Shown: piece by piece, positions 24,637 to 32,935 of the stretch | Layout of the letters: every line of letters begins with the position of its first letter | How positions within the stretch are numbered: position 1 is the first letter of the stretch | NCBI GenBank assembly: GCA_963665455.1 | Contig: OY762279.1 | Coordinates: 2,294,001 to 2,358,000, forward strand | Direction: 5' to 3' | Source of the DNA: VXNE01 sp963665455 | GTDB taxonomy: Bacteria; Pseudomonadota; Gammaproteobacteria; Pseudomonadales; Azotimanducaceae | DNA: 64,000 bases | Program-made: the position numbers and the translations under genes | The notes under the pieces: model-generated | The model's database searches: none | What the model was told of the DNA's origin: nothing | The model's input: the letters and a program-made list of their open reading frames with translations, nothing else

Positions 24637-25044
24637 ATGGAACGGAAACACACGCTCGCCATGGCTAGGCAGACGGAAGTCGACCCTGTCGAATACGCCT
24701 ACTGGAAAACACTGACGGATGCGGAACGTGCACGCTGCTACGAGGAGGCGGTGTCCGAGGTCCGCACCGCGTCCATGCAGGAAGCCCGGTTTGGATCAGT
24801 CGTAGCCGGCACGCGTGGTCGCCAAGCCGCCTTGATCGAGGCGATCCCGAAGGCGTACTTCGATTCTCCGATGCGACGCGCACTGCGCAAGGCGGAGTTC
24901 GCCGCCGAATCCGCCGCGCGCAAGGCGAAGGCCCGAACCCTGTGGGAGGCGGGGTACGTTGAGGTCAACGATGAACTGTTCGAGCTCGCGGAGTTGAGTG
25001 AGCACGAGCGCATGTTCTTCGAAACGGCGGTGGGGGAGGACTGA
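24637..25044 (+). CDS. Hypothetical helical protein
   Basis: A 135-residue soluble protein I do not recognise. It has DPVEYAYWKTLTDAERARCY, an Ala/Arg-rich helix (MRRALRKAEFAAESAARK) and an acidic C-terminus. The ATG at 24637 has GGGGGGA upstream; ATG at 24661 is an alternative. It follows the HNH nuclease by 91 bp on the same strand and could be co-transcribed. Codon use is normal. Coding status rests on length and composition only. Confidence 0.5.
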   Translation: MERKHTLAMARQTEVDPVEYAYWKTLTDAERARCYEEAVSEVRTASMQEARFGSVVAGTRGRQAALIEAIPKAYFDSPMRRALRKAEFAAESAARKAKARTLWEAGYVEVNDELFELAELSEHERMFFETAVGED

Positions 25045-25067
25045 CCCAACACGCACGCCGACGTGCG

Positions 25068-25090
25068 GACCTGAGCCTTGGTTTCAGGTC
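25068..25090. terminator. Hairpin after the hypothetical gene, weak terminator candidate
   Basis: GACCTGA at 25068-25074 is the exact complement of TCAGGTC at 25084-25090, with a 9-base loop. No T-run follows, so intrinsic termination is uncertain. A small CGCAC/GTGCG hairpin lies just before it. The rest of the 198-bp gap to the MATE gene holds no recognised feature. Confidence 0.3.
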
Positions 25091-25242
25091 GCCGAATCCC
25101 GTCCGGTTCCACCGTGGGTTCGCGCCGGCACTCTCCGCGAAAGGTCAAAATGACTCGCGAGTAACTTTGCATACCGTCCAAGAAGCCCGTAACGCATGCC
25201 CCATCGCTCCCGCTCTTGCCGCGTGACATCTTAGGCGGATAG

Positions 25243-26616
25243 ATGCAGCCCGCCCGCAACAACCCCTCCGAACGCCCGAGCATCATGCAGCTCGCGTTCC
25301 CCTCGATCCTGGGGAACCTGCTCTATTCGGTCGTCGCGATGGTGCAGACGAAGTTCGTCGGGGAACTCGGTCCGCAAGCGGTGGCGGCCGTGGGCGCGGG
25401 GCAGCGCGTGTTCTTCGCCCTGCAGGCGGTGATGATCGCGATCAGCGCGGGGACGACGGCGCTGGTGGCGCGGGCGTGGGGCGCGGAGGAATACGACGAG
25501 GCGGGCCGGGTGACGATGGCGAGCTTGGTGATCGCGGGCGCGTTCGGGCTGGCGCTGACGGTGCCGGGCGTGCTCTTCGCGGCGCCGTTGGCGACGGTGT
25601 TCGGTCTCGACGAGGAGACGGTGGCGATGGCGGCGGACAACATCCGCTGGCTGTCGGTGTTCAACGTCGCGTTCGCCGCGAACTTCATCCTGGGTGCCGC
25701 GCTCCGGGCGGCCGGCGACGCCTGGACGCCGCTGTGGGTGGGCATGGGGGTCAACGTGATAAACATCCCGCTGCTGTACGCCTTCATCTTCGGCCACTGG
25801 GGCTTCCCGGCGATGGGCGTCGGCGGGGCGGCGGTCGCGGCGGGGCTCTCGTTCACGGTCGGCGGCGTCGTGCTGGTCGGGCTGTGGCATCGGCAGGCGC
25901 TCGTGGTGAAGTACATCGTCGCCGGGTGGTTCACCCGGGAACGGCTCGCCCAGCTCATGCGCATCGGGTATCCGGCCGGGGCCGAGATGGTGGTGTTCCA
26001 AGTGGGCTTCTTCGCCTTCCTGATGTTGATCGGCAACTACTACGGGACGGAGGCGTTCGCCGCCTACAGCGTCGGCGCGAACCTGCTGATGCTCTGCATG
26101 GTGGTGGGGTTCGGGTTCTCCATCGCCGGGTCCACGCTGGTGGGCCAGCATCTCGGGGCGGACGACTTCGACGCCGCGCTCGCGAGCGGCTGGCGGTCGG
26201 CGGGCTACGCGATGCTCGCGATGACGAGCTTGGGCGCCGTGGTCGCCCTGTTCGCGGAGCCGCTGGCGCGATTCTTCCTGGGCGACGAACCGCTCACGGT
26301 CCGCTACACGGTGCAGATGACCTGGATCATGGCCGCCCTGATGCCGCTCCTCGCGGTGGAATTCGGCATCGGCGGGAGCCTGCGCGGCGCTGGGGACACC
26401 CGCACGCCGTTGATCGCCACGTTCGTGGGGCTGATCGGCGTGCGCTGCACGTTCGCGGCGCTCTTCACCTTCCTGGGCTTGCCCGTCCTGTGGGTCTATG
26501 CAACGCTGATCGGTGAATACGGCGTGAAGAGCGTGATGCTGCTCCTGCGGTTCCGGTCCGGGCGGTGGAAGACGATGGTGCGGTTGGAGCCGGGGTTGGC
26601 GGCGGGGGGGCGCTGA
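25243..26616 (+). CDS. MATE-family multidrug/toxin exporter (NorM-like)
   Basis: A 457-residue inner-membrane antiporter with about 12 hydrophobic segments in two pseudo-symmetrical halves. Family landmarks are FPSILGNLLYSVVAMVQTKF, VGAGQRVFFALQAVMIAISA and, in both halves, the RGAGD-like turns (LRAAGDAWTP and LRGAGDTRTP) that connect helices. The length is normal. MATE proteins use Na+ or H+ gradients to export cationic compounds. The next gene, a DNA glycosylase, starts 30 bp downstream on the same strand and may be co-transcribed. Confidence 0.95.
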   Translation: MQPARNNPSERPSIMQLAFPSILGNLLYSVVAMVQTKFVGELGPQAVAAVGAGQRVFFALQAVMIAISAGTTALVARAWGAEEYDEAGRVTMASLVIAGAFGLALTVPGVLFAAPLATVFGLDEETVAMAADNIRWLSVFNVAFAANFILGAALRAAGDAWTPLWVGMGVNVINIPLLYAFIFGHWGFPAMGVGGAAVAAGLSFTVGGVVLVGLWHRQALVVKYIVAGWFTRERLAQLMRIGYPAGAEMVVFQVGFFAFLMLIGNYYGTEAFAAYSVGANLLMLCMVVGFGFSIAGSTLVGQHLGADDFDAALASGWRSAGYAMLAMTSLGAVVALFAEPLARFFLGDEPLTVRYTVQMTWIMAALMPLLAVEFGIGGSLRGAGDTRTPLIATFVGLIGVRCTFAALFTFLGLPVLWVYATLIGEYGVKSVMLLLRFRSGRWKTMVRLEPGLAAGGR

Positions 26617-26645
26617 GGCGCACGCGGCCGCCTGCGGACGAAGTC

Positions 26646-27536
26646 ATGCCGGAACTCCCGGATCTCACCGTCTACCTCGAGCACCTCGACCGGCGCGTCG
26701 TCGGGGAGCGGCTGCTCGACATTCGGCTCGCGAGCCCGTTCGTGCTGCGCTCGGTCTCGCCCGCCGTGGAGGACGTGCGCGACCGGCTCGTCCTGGGGAC
26801 ACGGCGGCTCGCGAAGCAGGTGGTGCTGGTGCTCGAGGGGGACCTCTTCGTGGTGGTGCACCTGATGATCTCGGGGCGCCTGCGTTGGTACGAACGCGGT
26901 CGGGCCGTGCCGAGACGCGCCGGCCTCGCTGCCTTCGACTTCTCGTCCGGGACGCTGATCTTCACGGAGGCGAGCAAGAAGAAGCGTGCGTCGCTGCGTC
27001 TCGTCCGGGGCGAGGAAGCCCTCGGAGAACTCGACCCGGGTGGCCTGGAAGTGCTGGATATCGATTTCGCAACGTTCCTAGAGCGGCTGCGGGCGTCGCG
27101 GCACACGCTGAAGCGTACGCTCACGGATCAGCGCATCTTCGCCGGTATCGGCAACGCCTACTCGGACGAAATCCTCCTGCACGCCGGCCTATCGCCGTTC
27201 AAGCGGGCACGGGACGTGAGCGAGGAGGAGGGCGAACGCCTGTTCGAGACGTGCCGCAAGACGCTGACGGACTGGGTGGCGATCCTGCGCGCGAAATCGG
27301 GCGACGCGTTCCCGGACAAGGTGACGGCGTTCCACGACGAGATGGCGGCGCACGGCAAGTACCGCCAGCCGTGTCCCGTGTGCGGGGCGCCGATACAGCG
27401 CATCGTGCACGCGGAGAACGAGAGCAACTATTGTGCGCGGTGCCAGACCGGTGGGCGCGTCCTGGCGGACCGGTCGCTATCGAGGCTCCTCAAGGATACT
27501 TGGCCGAAGCGGATCGAGGAGTTGGAGGGACATTGA
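26646..27536 (+). CDS. Formamidopyrimidine-DNA glycosylase family protein (Fpg/Nei)
   Basis: A 296-residue base-excision repair enzyme. After Met removal it begins PELPD, supplying the N-terminal Pro nucleophile and the catalytic Glu. The H2TH domain contains TDQRIFAGIGNAYSDEILLH. The C-terminal zinc finger is CPVCGAP...CARCQTGGRVLADR. The Lys-rich patch TEASKKKRASLRL lies where Fpg contacts DNA. It would remove oxidised purines and nick DNA; Fpg versus Nei specificity is not settled by these motifs. The ATG at 26646 is fixed by the obligate PELPD start. Confidence 0.93.
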   Translation: MPELPDLTVYLEHLDRRVVGERLLDIRLASPFVLRSVSPAVEDVRDRLVLGTRRLAKQVVLVLEGDLFVVVHLMISGRLRWYERGRAVPRRAGLAAFDFSSGTLIFTEASKKKRASLRLVRGEEALGELDPGGLEVLDIDFATFLERLRASRHTLKRTLTDQRIFAGIGNAYSDEILLHAGLSPFKRARDVSEEEGERLFETCRKTLTDWVAILRAKSGDAFPDKVTAFHDEMAAHGKYRQPCPVCGAPIQRIVHAENESNYCARCQTGGRVLADRSLSRLLKDTWPKRIEELEGH

Positions 27537-27558
27537 CGGGCGGGGGACGGCAGCCGCC

Positions 27559-28344
27559 TCAGCGGCCCTTGAACTCCGCCTCGCGCCGTTCGATGAAGGA
27601 CATCATGCCCTCGCGGGCGTCCTCGGAGTTGACGGTGCGGTCGCGCATGGTCGGTACCTCATCGAAGGCCGCGCGCTCGCCCTGCTCCAGGTAGACGAGG
27701 GCGGCGCGCTTGATCTCCCGGACGGCGATCGGCGCGCATTGGCAGATCTCGGCGGCCACCTGCCGGGCGCGGTCGCGTTGCTCGCCCGCCGGCACCACTT
27801 CCTGCACGAGGCCGAGCTGGAGGGCGCGCTCCGCGTTGAACTCGTCGGCCCGCAGGAGGTGATACATCGCGTTGCCCCACCCGGCGCGCTCGACGTAGCG
27901 GACGTGGGCGCCTCCGAAGACGGCGAGCCCGCGTTTCGGCTCCAGTTGCCGGAAGCGGCAGTCGTCGGCCGCGATGACAATGTCGAAGCCGAGCATCATC
28001 TCGATGGCGATGGTGAGGACGAGCCCCTGCACGGCGACGACGACGGGCTTGCTGCAGCGGCGGCCCATCGAGAACGCGTCGATGCGGTCTGGGTCCGGCG
28101 CGCCGCGGGCATCGGCGCCGGGGCCGAAGAAGCGCGGCAGGTCGAGGCCGGCGGACGTGTGATCTCCGGCGAACTGGAGCACGCCGACCCACAGATCGGC
28201 ATCCCGGTCGAGTTCGCCGAGGGCGGCGGAGAGCTGATCGAACATCTCGGGCGTGAAGCTGTTGCGCTTCGCCTCGCGGTCGACGGTGATCACCAGGATG
28301 TGGCCATCCCGTTCGGTCGTGACGGTGCCGTTGTCGTCGTTCAT
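27559..28344 (-). CDS. Enoyl-CoA hydratase/isomerase (crotonase) family protein
   Basis: A 261-residue crotonase-fold enzyme acting on CoA thioesters. It shows ILVITVDREAKRNSFTPEM at the N-terminus, HTSAGLDLPRFFGPG (oxyanion-hole strand region), CSKPVVVAVQGLVLTIAIEM (second oxyanion residue region), and FRQLEPKRGLAVFGGA, where hydratases carry catalytic Glu residues. The C-terminal helix EGMMSFIERREAEFKGR is typical. It is convergent with the glycosylase gene (22-bp gap). The reaction is not specified by sequence. Confidence 0.9.
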   Translation of the reverse strand: MNDDNGTVTTERDGHILVITVDREAKRNSFTPEMFDQLSAALGELDRDADLWVGVLQFAGDHTSAGLDLPRFFGPGADARGAPDPDRIDAFSMGRRCSKPVVVAVQGLVLTIAIEMMLGFDIVIAADDCRFRQLEPKRGLAVFGGAHVRYVERAGWGNAMYHLLRADEFNAERALQLGLVQEVVPAGEQRDRARQVAAEICQCAPIAVREIKRAALVYLEQGERAAFDEVPTMRDRTVNSEDAREGMMSFIERREAEFKGR

Positions 28345-28419
28345 GGGTTGGGCTCCAGACTGGGTGCGTGCGGGGATGCGCAGCGTTTCGTCTTTGGGGA
28401 GCGCGCCGTGTTGCAGCGC

Positions 28420-28824
28420 CTACGCCGGCGTGCGTCCCTCGCTTTGTTCTTGGTCCTGGGGGGTTGGAACGCTCTCTGACGTGGCGGGCGCACCCTGTAG
28501 ACCCTGGATCAGCCCCTCCAGACGAGCGATGGCCACCGCCATCTCGCGAAACCCCTCGGCCATGCGGCGATCCATCTGGTCCATGCGGTCTTCGAGGCGG
28601 TCCATGCGGTCCTCAAGCCGCTCGAACCGGGCGTCCACCTGCTCGAACCGTGCGTCCACCTGCTCGAACCGGGCGTCGACCTGCTCGAACCGTGCGTCCA
28701 CCTGCGCGAACCGGGCGTCCATCACCCCGAAGCGCGAGTCGATGAGGACCGAGCTGATCCCTATTGAGGTCACGCCCATCAGCAGGATGGCGGCGATCAA
28801 GGTCAGGAATTGATGATTCATCAT
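28420..28824 (-). CDS. Membrane-anchored heptad-repeat coiled-coil protein
   Basis: A 134-residue protein with one N-terminal transmembrane helix (FLTLIAAILLMGVTSIGI), then a long coiled coil of seven-residue repeats. DARFEQV occurs in at least four near-identical copies, followed by RLEDRMD copies and a less regular helix ending in a polar tail. It probably oligomerises with the coil in the periplasm or cytoplasm. Start at 28824 or 28821 (two adjacent ATGs behind GAGG). The function is unknown. The DNA of the coil is a 21-bp tandem repeat, so copy number could vary. Confidence 0.75.
   Translation of the reverse strand: MMNHQFLTLIAAILLMGVTSIGISSVLIDSRFGVMDARFAQVDARFEQVDARFEQVDARFEQVDARFERLEDRMDRLEDRMDQMDRRMAEGFREMAVAIARLEGLIQGLQGAPATSESVPTPQDQEQSEGRTPA
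28620..28724. repeat. 21-bp tandem repeat (five units) encoding the heptads
   Basis: Five consecutive 21-base units with consensus GCTCGAACCGKGCGTCCACC plus one base (plus-strand view). They differ mainly at the K position, which alternates G and T. Each unit is one DARFEQV heptad on the minus strand. The last unit is degenerate. It is not a CRISPR array, as there are no spacers and the repeat is in frame within a gene. Confidence 0.85.
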
Positions 28825-29006
28825 GGGCCTCGCATTCGAATCGTTGCCGATTGAAGGGGCCATGGTCGCGCCTCGAGGCAGGTTTGTATGCAGGACGGAA
28901 CCGCGCGATTTCTGGGCGGATCGCCTACATGCCGATGGGTGGAAGTCTGTACGCGTGGGGGAATCGCGTCAACGCTTTTTCGGCTGCGATCAGGCAGCCT
29001 CCACGG

Positions 29007-30098
29007 TCAGGAAGGCCCCTGCGTCCGCAGCGCGGTCGAAGAGATGTCGTTGCGGAACTCGGCTTCCGGCACGCCCTCGCACAGGGGGCGCAGCGCGGCC
29101 GGCAATGGCAATTCGTCGAGCGTGACGAATCGGTCGCCGTCCCTGCGTCCGAACACCAGAAAGCGGCAGCCTTGACCGGCGATCTTCGCAGCCGCCTCCG
29201 ACGGGCTTCCGCCGGCGTAGTACTTGGGATCCCCGATGCGTCGTAATGTGTCCGCGCCCACGACGAACGTAACGCCCGGGAACGCGCGGGCCTTCTCGAC
29301 GAAGGTGGCGGTGTTCGTGAGGCACAGCTCCCGCGCGTCGAACTGGGCGACCCGCTCGCGCAAGTCGTGGAAGTTGAGCGGCGGCTTGTCGACGTTGTCG
29401 ACGGAAATCTCGTAGGTCACGGGAACGCCCAGGCGCTTGGCGGCGAGGTGCGCGATGCGGCGGTGTCCGTCGTGGAGCGGATGGAACGCGCCGGGAAAGA
29501 GGGCGCGGGGTTGAGCTTCGCCGACCGCTTGACGGTCCCCGGCCAGTAGCGCCTGCCAAGAGGCCTCCCCGGTGGCGCTGTCGGCCTCCAGCGTTTCCGT
29601 GTCGAGCAATGCCGGCGCGCTGCCCGGAACGCCCCAAGACGCCGTGAGCACGCGCAGCGCCACGTCCGCGACCAAGCGCTCTTCTTCGGTGCGGCTCCTT
29701 GCCCCCTTGGCGAGATGTAGGGACCAAGTGCGCGTGACGGAGGCCGTCTGCATCGCGAGGTGCGCGCGGTGGGGACCGGCCTTCATCCGGTTCGTGGCGA
29801 GGCTCGCGGTGACGGCGAAGCCGAAACGATCCGGTCCGGGGTCCAGTTGCGTCGCTTGGAGGAAGCAACGCATCGCGAGGTCGCGCGCCGTCGCGGGGCT
29901 GCACGCGGAGTCCGGGGTTCCACCGATGAACACCGCCAAGGCCGACGCGGCATAGGGCACGGCCCCGTAGACAACGGTCTGGGAAGCGCCGGGTACGCCG
30001 AGCAGGTCCGAAAGCAGCAGCGAACCGCCGCCCGTCACGGCAAGGACGCCCCGCGCGGGGTGCTCGTGCAGCGCGCGTACGGCCTCCTCGTTGCTCAC
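29007..30098 (-). CDS. Fusion of a CinA/PncC-like domain to an NadD-like nucleotidyltransferase
   Basis: A 363-residue protein. Residues 1-165 resemble the CinA C-terminal (NMN deamidase) domain: VTGGGSLLLSDLLGVPGASQ, VVYGAVPYAASALAVF, TEEERLVADVALRVL. From residue 200 a nucleotidyltransferase fold follows: ALFPGAFHPLHDGHRRIAHL (the HxGH-type site, here HDGH) and the late ISSTALR motif. In known pathways the first activity turns NMN into nicotinate mononucleotide and the second makes the dinucleotide, so one chain could recycle NMN. The GTG at 30098 lies 8 bases after the hydrolase stop. Activity of the shortened CinA part is uncertain. Confidence 0.8.
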   Translation of the reverse strand: MSNEEAVRALHEHPARGVLAVTGGGSLLLSDLLGVPGASQTVVYGAVPYAASALAVFIGGTPDSACSPATARDLAMRCFLQATQLDPGPDRFGFAVTASLATNRMKAGPHRAHLAMQTASVTRTWSLHLAKGARSRTEEERLVADVALRVLTASWGVPGSAPALLDTETLEADSATGEASWQALLAGDRQAVGEAQPRALFPGAFHPLHDGHRRIAHLAAKRLGVPVTYEISVDNVDKPPLNFHDLRERVAQFDARELCLTNTATFVEKARAFPGVTFVVGADTLRRIGDPKYYAGGSPSEAAAKIAGQGCRFLVFGRRDGDRFVTLDELPLPAALRPLCEGVPEAEFRNDISSTALRTQGPS

Positions 30099-30106
30099 CG
30101 GTCTCG

Positions 30107-30982
30107 TTACTGGCGGAGGAAGTCGCGGACGATCGAGACGAACGTATCGAGCTGGTCGTGATGCGCCCAGTGGCCCGCTTCCTCGATGCGCTCGACGCGC
30201 ACGTCCTGGAAAGACTCGGCGCGGCCGTCCGCGGCCGGGTCCGACGCCCAGGACTCCGCGCCGTAGATCAGGAGCGTCGGACAGGAGATGCGCGCGTACA
30301 GCGCTTGCGTCTGCTTGGGCGACAGGCCGATGGGCGGGAAGGTGCGCACGTAATTGTCGAACTTCCAGCTATACGTGCCGTCTTCGTTCTGGTTGCTGCC
30401 GTGGATGGTGAGGTGGCGCGCCTGGGCCTCGGAGAGGTGCGGGTTCTCCGTCTGCATCCGTTGGAAGGCTTCCTCCAGCGTCGGATAGCGCCGCGGCAGG
30501 CGTCCGGAGAGCTGGCGGAGGTCGTCCACCCAGCTCCGCAGGCGTTCGTGGGTCGAAAGTTGGTCGTGTCCGGCCGTCATGCGGGGCGGGGGCCCCATGC
30601 CCTCGATGGAGACGAGCTTCGTCACGGTCTCCGGGTACACGCCGGAGTAGGCCAGGGACACCGACCCGCCGAGGGAGTGCCCGATGATCGTCACCGGCGT
30701 CATCTTCGTCTGGCGCAGCAGTTGCGCGATGTCGTAGACGTAGTCGACGTGGTTGTAGTCCCCGCCGATCATCCATTGGGAGTCGCCGTGCCCGCGTAGG
30801 TCCGGCGCGATGATGTGGTAGTCGCGGGAGAGGTCCTCCGCCACCCAGTCCCAGTTCCGGCAATGGTCGCGCCCGCCGTGTACCAGCAGCATGGGCGGCG
30901 CGTCCTCGTTGCCCCAGTCCACGTAGTGCAGACGTAGGCGTTGCGAGAAGTAGACGTGGGAGGTGGGACCGGCCCTCGGCAT
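30107..30982 (-). CDS. Alpha/beta hydrolase
   Basis: A 291-residue alpha/beta-hydrolase fold enzyme. It shows LLVHGGRDHCRNWDW (oxyanion loop), APDLRGHGDSQW, the nucleophile elbow GHSLGGSVSLAYSG with Ser, and a C-terminal EEAGHWAHHDQ supplying the catalytic His. The acid is likely the Asp in SDPAADG or nearby. It is upstream of the CinA-nucleotidyltransferase gene in one unit. The frame stays open far upstream, antisense to the ABC genes; 30982 is taken as the start because the protein fold begins there. The substrate is unknown. Confidence 0.9.
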   Translation of the reverse strand: MPRAGPTSHVYFSQRLRLHYVDWGNEDAPPMLLVHGGRDHCRNWDWVAEDLSRDYHIIAPDLRGHGDSQWMIGGDYNHVDYVYDIAQLLRQTKMTPVTIIGHSLGGSVSLAYSGVYPETVTKLVSIEGMGPPPRMTAGHDQLSTHERLRSWVDDLRQLSGRLPRRYPTLEEAFQRMQTENPHLSEAQARHLTIHGSNQNEDGTYSWKFDNYVRTFPPIGLSPKQTQALYARISCPTLLIYGAESWASDPAADGRAESFQDVRVERIEEAGHWAHHDQLDTFVSIVRDFLRQ

Positions 30983-31039
30983 GGCGCGGATTATAGCCTT
31001 GCGGCCACGGTCCCGGCCGCCCCCCGGCCGTCGAGTAAC

Positions 31040-32935
31040 ATGGGCCGTCCCCCGAACGCGGTAGCCGCCTTGAGAGACGAGTTTCGCGTGCCGGGTCCGC
31101 GCCGCGAACGCGCGTCGGCCCGGCACCTCGGCCACCTTACACGCCTGTTCCCGTATGCGCGGCGCTACGGGTGGGTGCTCGGCGCCGCCCTCGCGGGGCT
31201 CCTGGTGACGCGGCTCCTCGACGCGTTCGTCCCGCAGTTCCTGAAGATCGCCATCGACAGCCTGGCCGACGACGCCATCGCGCCGAATCTGGTGGGGCCG
31301 GCCCTCGCCATCCTCGGCATCGTCGCCGCGCGGTTCGTCGTCTACGTCGTCTCGCGCCGGGCGCTTCGGCGCATCTCCATCTCCATCTGCTACGACCTGC
31401 GCAAGCGCTTCTTCAACCACGTCCAATACCAGGGCCCGGCGTTCTTCAACCGGTTCGGCACCGGGGACCTGATGTCCCGCGCCGTGAACGACATCCGCAT
31501 GATCCGCATGGTGGTGTCGTTCGGCTGGGTGACGGTGGTCCTGTTCGCCTTCACCCTCGCGGCTGGGCTCTACTTCATGATCGACATGTCGCCGGAGCTG
31601 ACGGCGTGGGTGGTGCTGCCCCTGCCGGTGGTCGCGCTGACGGCGTTCTTCATGGCGCGGGGCATGTTCCCGTACTTCCGCGACCGCCAGGAGGCGATGG
31701 CGGACGTCACCTCCTTTACCCAGGAGAACCTGAACGGCATCCGCACCATCCAGGCGATGGCCCAGGAGGAGCACGAGATCGCCCGCTTTCGCCGGGTCGG
31801 CACGCGCTATGCGCAGAAGGTCTATCGGGCGACGCGCTACCAGGGCTTCATGAACCTGGCGATGTCGGTGCTGATCCCGATCTCGCCGATCATCATCCTC
31901 TTCCACGGCGGTTCGCTGGTGCTGGCGGGCACGCTGACGGTCGGTGAGTTCACGGCCTTCTCGGCGTACTTGATGATGGTCTCGGGATCCATCACGTCCA
32001 TCGGTTGGTCGCTCTCCTTGTTCACTGCGGCCGCGGCCGGGACGCAGCGCATCTTCGAGGTGCTCGACACGCCCCGGGAAGTCGCCGACCAAGCGTCCGC
32101 CGACGTGCCGGCCGAAGTGCGCGGAGCCCTTTCGTTCGGGGACTTCCGCTACCGCCATCCGGGCGCGGCCCGGCCGACCATCGACGGCATCGACCTCGAG
32201 GTGGCGGCGGGGGAGACCGTGGCGTTGCTTGGCCGCGTCGGCTCGGGCAAGTCCACGCTGCTGAAGGCCGCGGTCCGGCTCCTGGACACGCCACGAGGGA
32301 TGGTGTTCCTCGACGGCAAGGACGTATGCGAACTGCCTCTGGCCAGGTTGCGCGAGGTCGTCACCTTGGTGCCGCAGGATCCCTTCCTGTTCTCGACGTC
32401 GCTGCGGGACAACCTCACCTACGACGCCCCGGGGCGCGCGGACGACATCATCCTGCGGGCGGCCGAAGCCGCGGGGCTGGGCGACACGCTGCGGGAGCTG
32501 GGGGACGGCCTCGACACCGAGGTGGGGGAGCGCGGCATCACGCTGTCGGGCGGCCAGAAACAGCGCGCCACCCTCGCGCGGGGGTTGATCCGGAACGCGC
32601 CCGTGCTGCTTCTCGACGACTGCTTCTCCAGCGTGGACACGGAGACGGAGGAGCGCATCCTCCAGCACCTGCGGCGGTTGCGCGGGGGACGCACCACGCT
32701 GCTCGTCTCGCACCGCGTGTCCACCGCGCGCCACGCGGACCGCATCTACATCATCGACAACGGCCACGTGCTCGAGTCGGGCACCCACGCGGAACTCCTG
32801 GCGGCGGGTGGCTACTACGCGGATCTGGAGGCCGTGCAGAGCAATCAGGACCGCGACCGGGCGCGCAAGAGCCGCCTGCTGCACGACCTCGAAGCGGACG
32901 CGCCGGCCTTGGCGGCGGCCGGGGGTGATGCATGA
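31040..32935 (+). CDS. ABC exporter half-transporter, degenerate-site subunit
   Basis: About 631 residues: six transmembrane helices, then a nucleotide-binding domain. Walker A is GRVGSGKST, the signature is LSGGQKQRATLAR, and Walker B is VLLLDDCFSSVD. In the last of these the catalytic Glu after the Walker B Asp is Asp, as in the degenerate subunits of BmrCD/YheIH-type heterodimers. The downstream gene overlaps by 4 bases (ATGA) and carries a full site, so the two make one heterodimeric inner-membrane exporter. The start is uncertain (ATG 31040 or TTG 31072). The substrate is unknown; lipids or drugs are typical. Confidence 0.93.
   Translation: MGRPPNAVAALRDEFRVPGPRRERASARHLGHLTRLFPYARRYGWVLGAALAGLLVTRLLDAFVPQFLKIAIDSLADDAIAPNLVGPALAILGIVAARFVVYVVSRRALRRISISICYDLRKRFFNHVQYQGPAFFNRFGTGDLMSRAVNDIRMIRMVVSFGWVTVVLFAFTLAAGLYFMIDMSPELTAWVVLPLPVVALTAFFMARGMFPYFRDRQEAMADVTSFTQENLNGIRTIQAMAQEEHEIARFRRVGTRYAQKVYRATRYQGFMNLAMSVLIPISPIIILFHGGSLVLAGTLTVGEFTAFSAYLMMVSGSITSIGWSLSLFTAAAAGTQRIFEVLDTPREVADQASADVPAEVRGALSFGDFRYRHPGAARPTIDGIDLEVAAGETVALLGRVGSGKSTLLKAAVRLLDTPRGMVFLDGKDVCELPLARLREVVTLVPQDPFLFSTSLRDNLTYDAPGRADDIILRAAEAAGLGDTLRELGDGLDTEVGERGITLSGGQKQRATLARGLIRNAPVLLLDDCFSSVDTETEERILQHLRRLRGGRTTLLVSHRVSTARHADRIYIIDNGHVLESGTHAELLAAGGYYADLEAVQSNQDRDRARKSRLLHDLEADAPALAAAGGDA

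Noticed and set aside
28620..28724. CRISPR-like repeated array
   Set aside because: Units are contiguous 21-mers in frame in a coiled-coil gene, with no spacers.
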